From JBOGGX01 sp050744245 (GTDB lineage: Bacteria; Actinomycetota; Acidimicrobiia; Acidimicrobiales; JBOGGX01), in contig JBOGGX010000198.1 of the NCBI GenBank assembly GCA_050744245.1, positions 1-6,337 of the forward strand: a stretch of 6,337 nt of DNA, read 5' to 3'. Below are positions 5,717-6,337 of the stretch, piece after piece (position 1 is the stretch's first letter; each line of letters opens with the position of its first letter). Both the position numbers and the translations under genes were made by a program. The notes under the pieces are model-generated. The model was not told where the DNA came from. It worked only from the letters and a program-made list of their open reading frames with translations, and made no database searches.

Positions 5717-6310
5717 ATGCCAGGGCTCGAAGACCTGTACCGAGAGATCATCCTCGACCACTACCGCAACCCGCGCAACCGCGGTGAGCTCCCCGTGCCG
5801 CCGGCGCACCGGGCGGTCGGGTTCAACCCGTTGTGCGGTGACGAGATCGTCCTGTATCTCGACGTCGACGACGACGCCGACACGATCACCGACGTCAGGG
5901 TCACCGGCCAGGGCTGTTCGATCAGCCAGTCGTCGGCGTCGATGATGTCGGCCGCGATCAAGGGGCATTCGGTCGCCGACGCCAGGGCGCTGACCCGGGC
6001 GTTCAAGGGGATGATGTCGATCCACGAGCAGACGATCGGCGGCGACGGCACGGATTCCGAGACCGACGACACCGACGATGACGTGCAGGCGGCGACGGCC
6101 GCGGCCGCCGCCGAGGCTGCGGTGGCGCTCGGCGACCTGGAGGCGCTGCAGGGGGTGGTCAAGTTCCCCGTGCGGATCAAGTGCGCCACCCTGTCGTGGA
6201 ACACGCTCATCCAGGGTCTCGACGAGGCCGAGGCCGGGGATGCCGGGGATCCCGAGGACGGATCGGTCCACGACACCAAGGCCGAGCCCGACGCCGCCGA
6301 ACACCGCTGA
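5717..6310 (+). CDS. sufU: Fe-S cluster assembly sulfur-transfer protein SufU (zinc-dependent)
   Basis: IscU-fold protein that accepts persulfide sulfur from SufS through a zinc site and stimulates the desulfurase. N-terminal LEDLYREIILDHYRNPRNRGEL (4-25) is characteristic. The expected zinc ligands are present: Cys40 and Asp42 in NPLCGDE, Cys67 in GQGCSIS, and Cys156 in RIKCATLSW. GQGCSISQSSASMMS (64-78) and LGDLEALQGVVKFPVRIKCATLSW (138-161) are close to B. subtilis SufU. The 197-aa product exceeds the usual 140-150. About 27 extra residues lie before LGDLEAL (around 108-137), first acidic (DSETDDTDDD) then alanine-rich, and a 30-residue acidic tail follows the domain. The insertion falls at the loop that separates SufU from IscU-type scaffolds. 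The start codon is ATG 5717, preceded by GAGG; the gap to the sufS stop is 11 bp, so it is in the same operon. Confidence 0.95.
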   Translation: MPGLEDLYREIILDHYRNPRNRGELPVPPAHRAVGFNPLCGDEIVLYLDVDDDADTITDVRVTGQGCSISQSSASMMSAAIKGHSVADARALTRAFKGMMSIHEQTIGGDGTDSETDDTDDDVQAATAAAAAEAAVALGDLEALQGVVKFPVRIKCATLSWNTLIQGLDEAEAGDAGDPEDGSVHDTKAEPDAAEHR

Positions 6311-6325
6311 CGCCCGACCGCGACC

Positions 6326-6337
6326 GAAGGTGGGGTG
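6326..6337 (+). other. Possible ribosome binding site and GTG start of a further operon gene
   Basis: GAAGG (6326-6330) is followed after 4 nt by a GTG at the last three bases, 24 nt after the sufU stop. No terminator lies between, so the operon may continue; a sufT (DUF59) or sufB/sufD gene would fit. Nothing of the product is visible. Confidence 0.25.

Overview
The window is about 70% GC with strong G/C preference at third codon positions. It is tightly packed, uses GTG starts, and shows leaderless-type promoters in which a TANNNT box lies exactly 7 nt before the start codon. With a SufC-SufS-SufU gene set this points to a high-GC actinobacterium. An Acidimicrobiia-like lineage is my best guess from the style of the proteins, but it is an inference. 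There are no tRNA or rRNA genes, CRISPR arrays, transposases or phage genes.

Layout, left to right. (1) The 3' part of a LuxR/GerE-type regulator (+ strand, runs off the left edge). (2) A small 77-codon minus-strand gene whose stop lies 3 nt from the LuxR stop. (3) A 126-codon plus-strand hypothetical gene. Genes 2 and 3 diverge from one symmetric 7-bp element, TAGGGTA, with GTG starts exactly 10 bp from its centre on both sides. (4) A 716-codon minus-strand amylo-alpha-1,6-glucosidase / glycogen-debranching type protein whose 3' end overlaps gene 3 by 18 bp. (5) A 223-bp divergent intergenic region with a two-copy 40-bp-period direct repeat and a 26-bp imperfect palindrome placed as an operator for the next operon. 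(6) sufC-sufS-sufU (+ strand), followed by a possible ribosome binding site and start codon of another gene at the right edge.

The three suf genes form one Fe-S cluster assembly transcription unit. SufS is the PLP-dependent cysteine desulfurase, SufU its zinc-dependent sulfur acceptor, and SufC the ATPase of the SufBCD scaffold. All key residues of the three are present. sufB and sufD are not upstream of sufC: the neighbour there is the divergent debranching gene and sufC has its own promoter. They must therefore lie elsewhere or downstream. SufU carries an unusual acidic/alanine insertion and SufC a repeat-derived tail.

I see no evidence of a wholly new multi-gene system. The most notable signals are the mirror-symmetric leaderless promoter with its overlooked small gene, the putative suf operator, and the 40-bp repeat pair.
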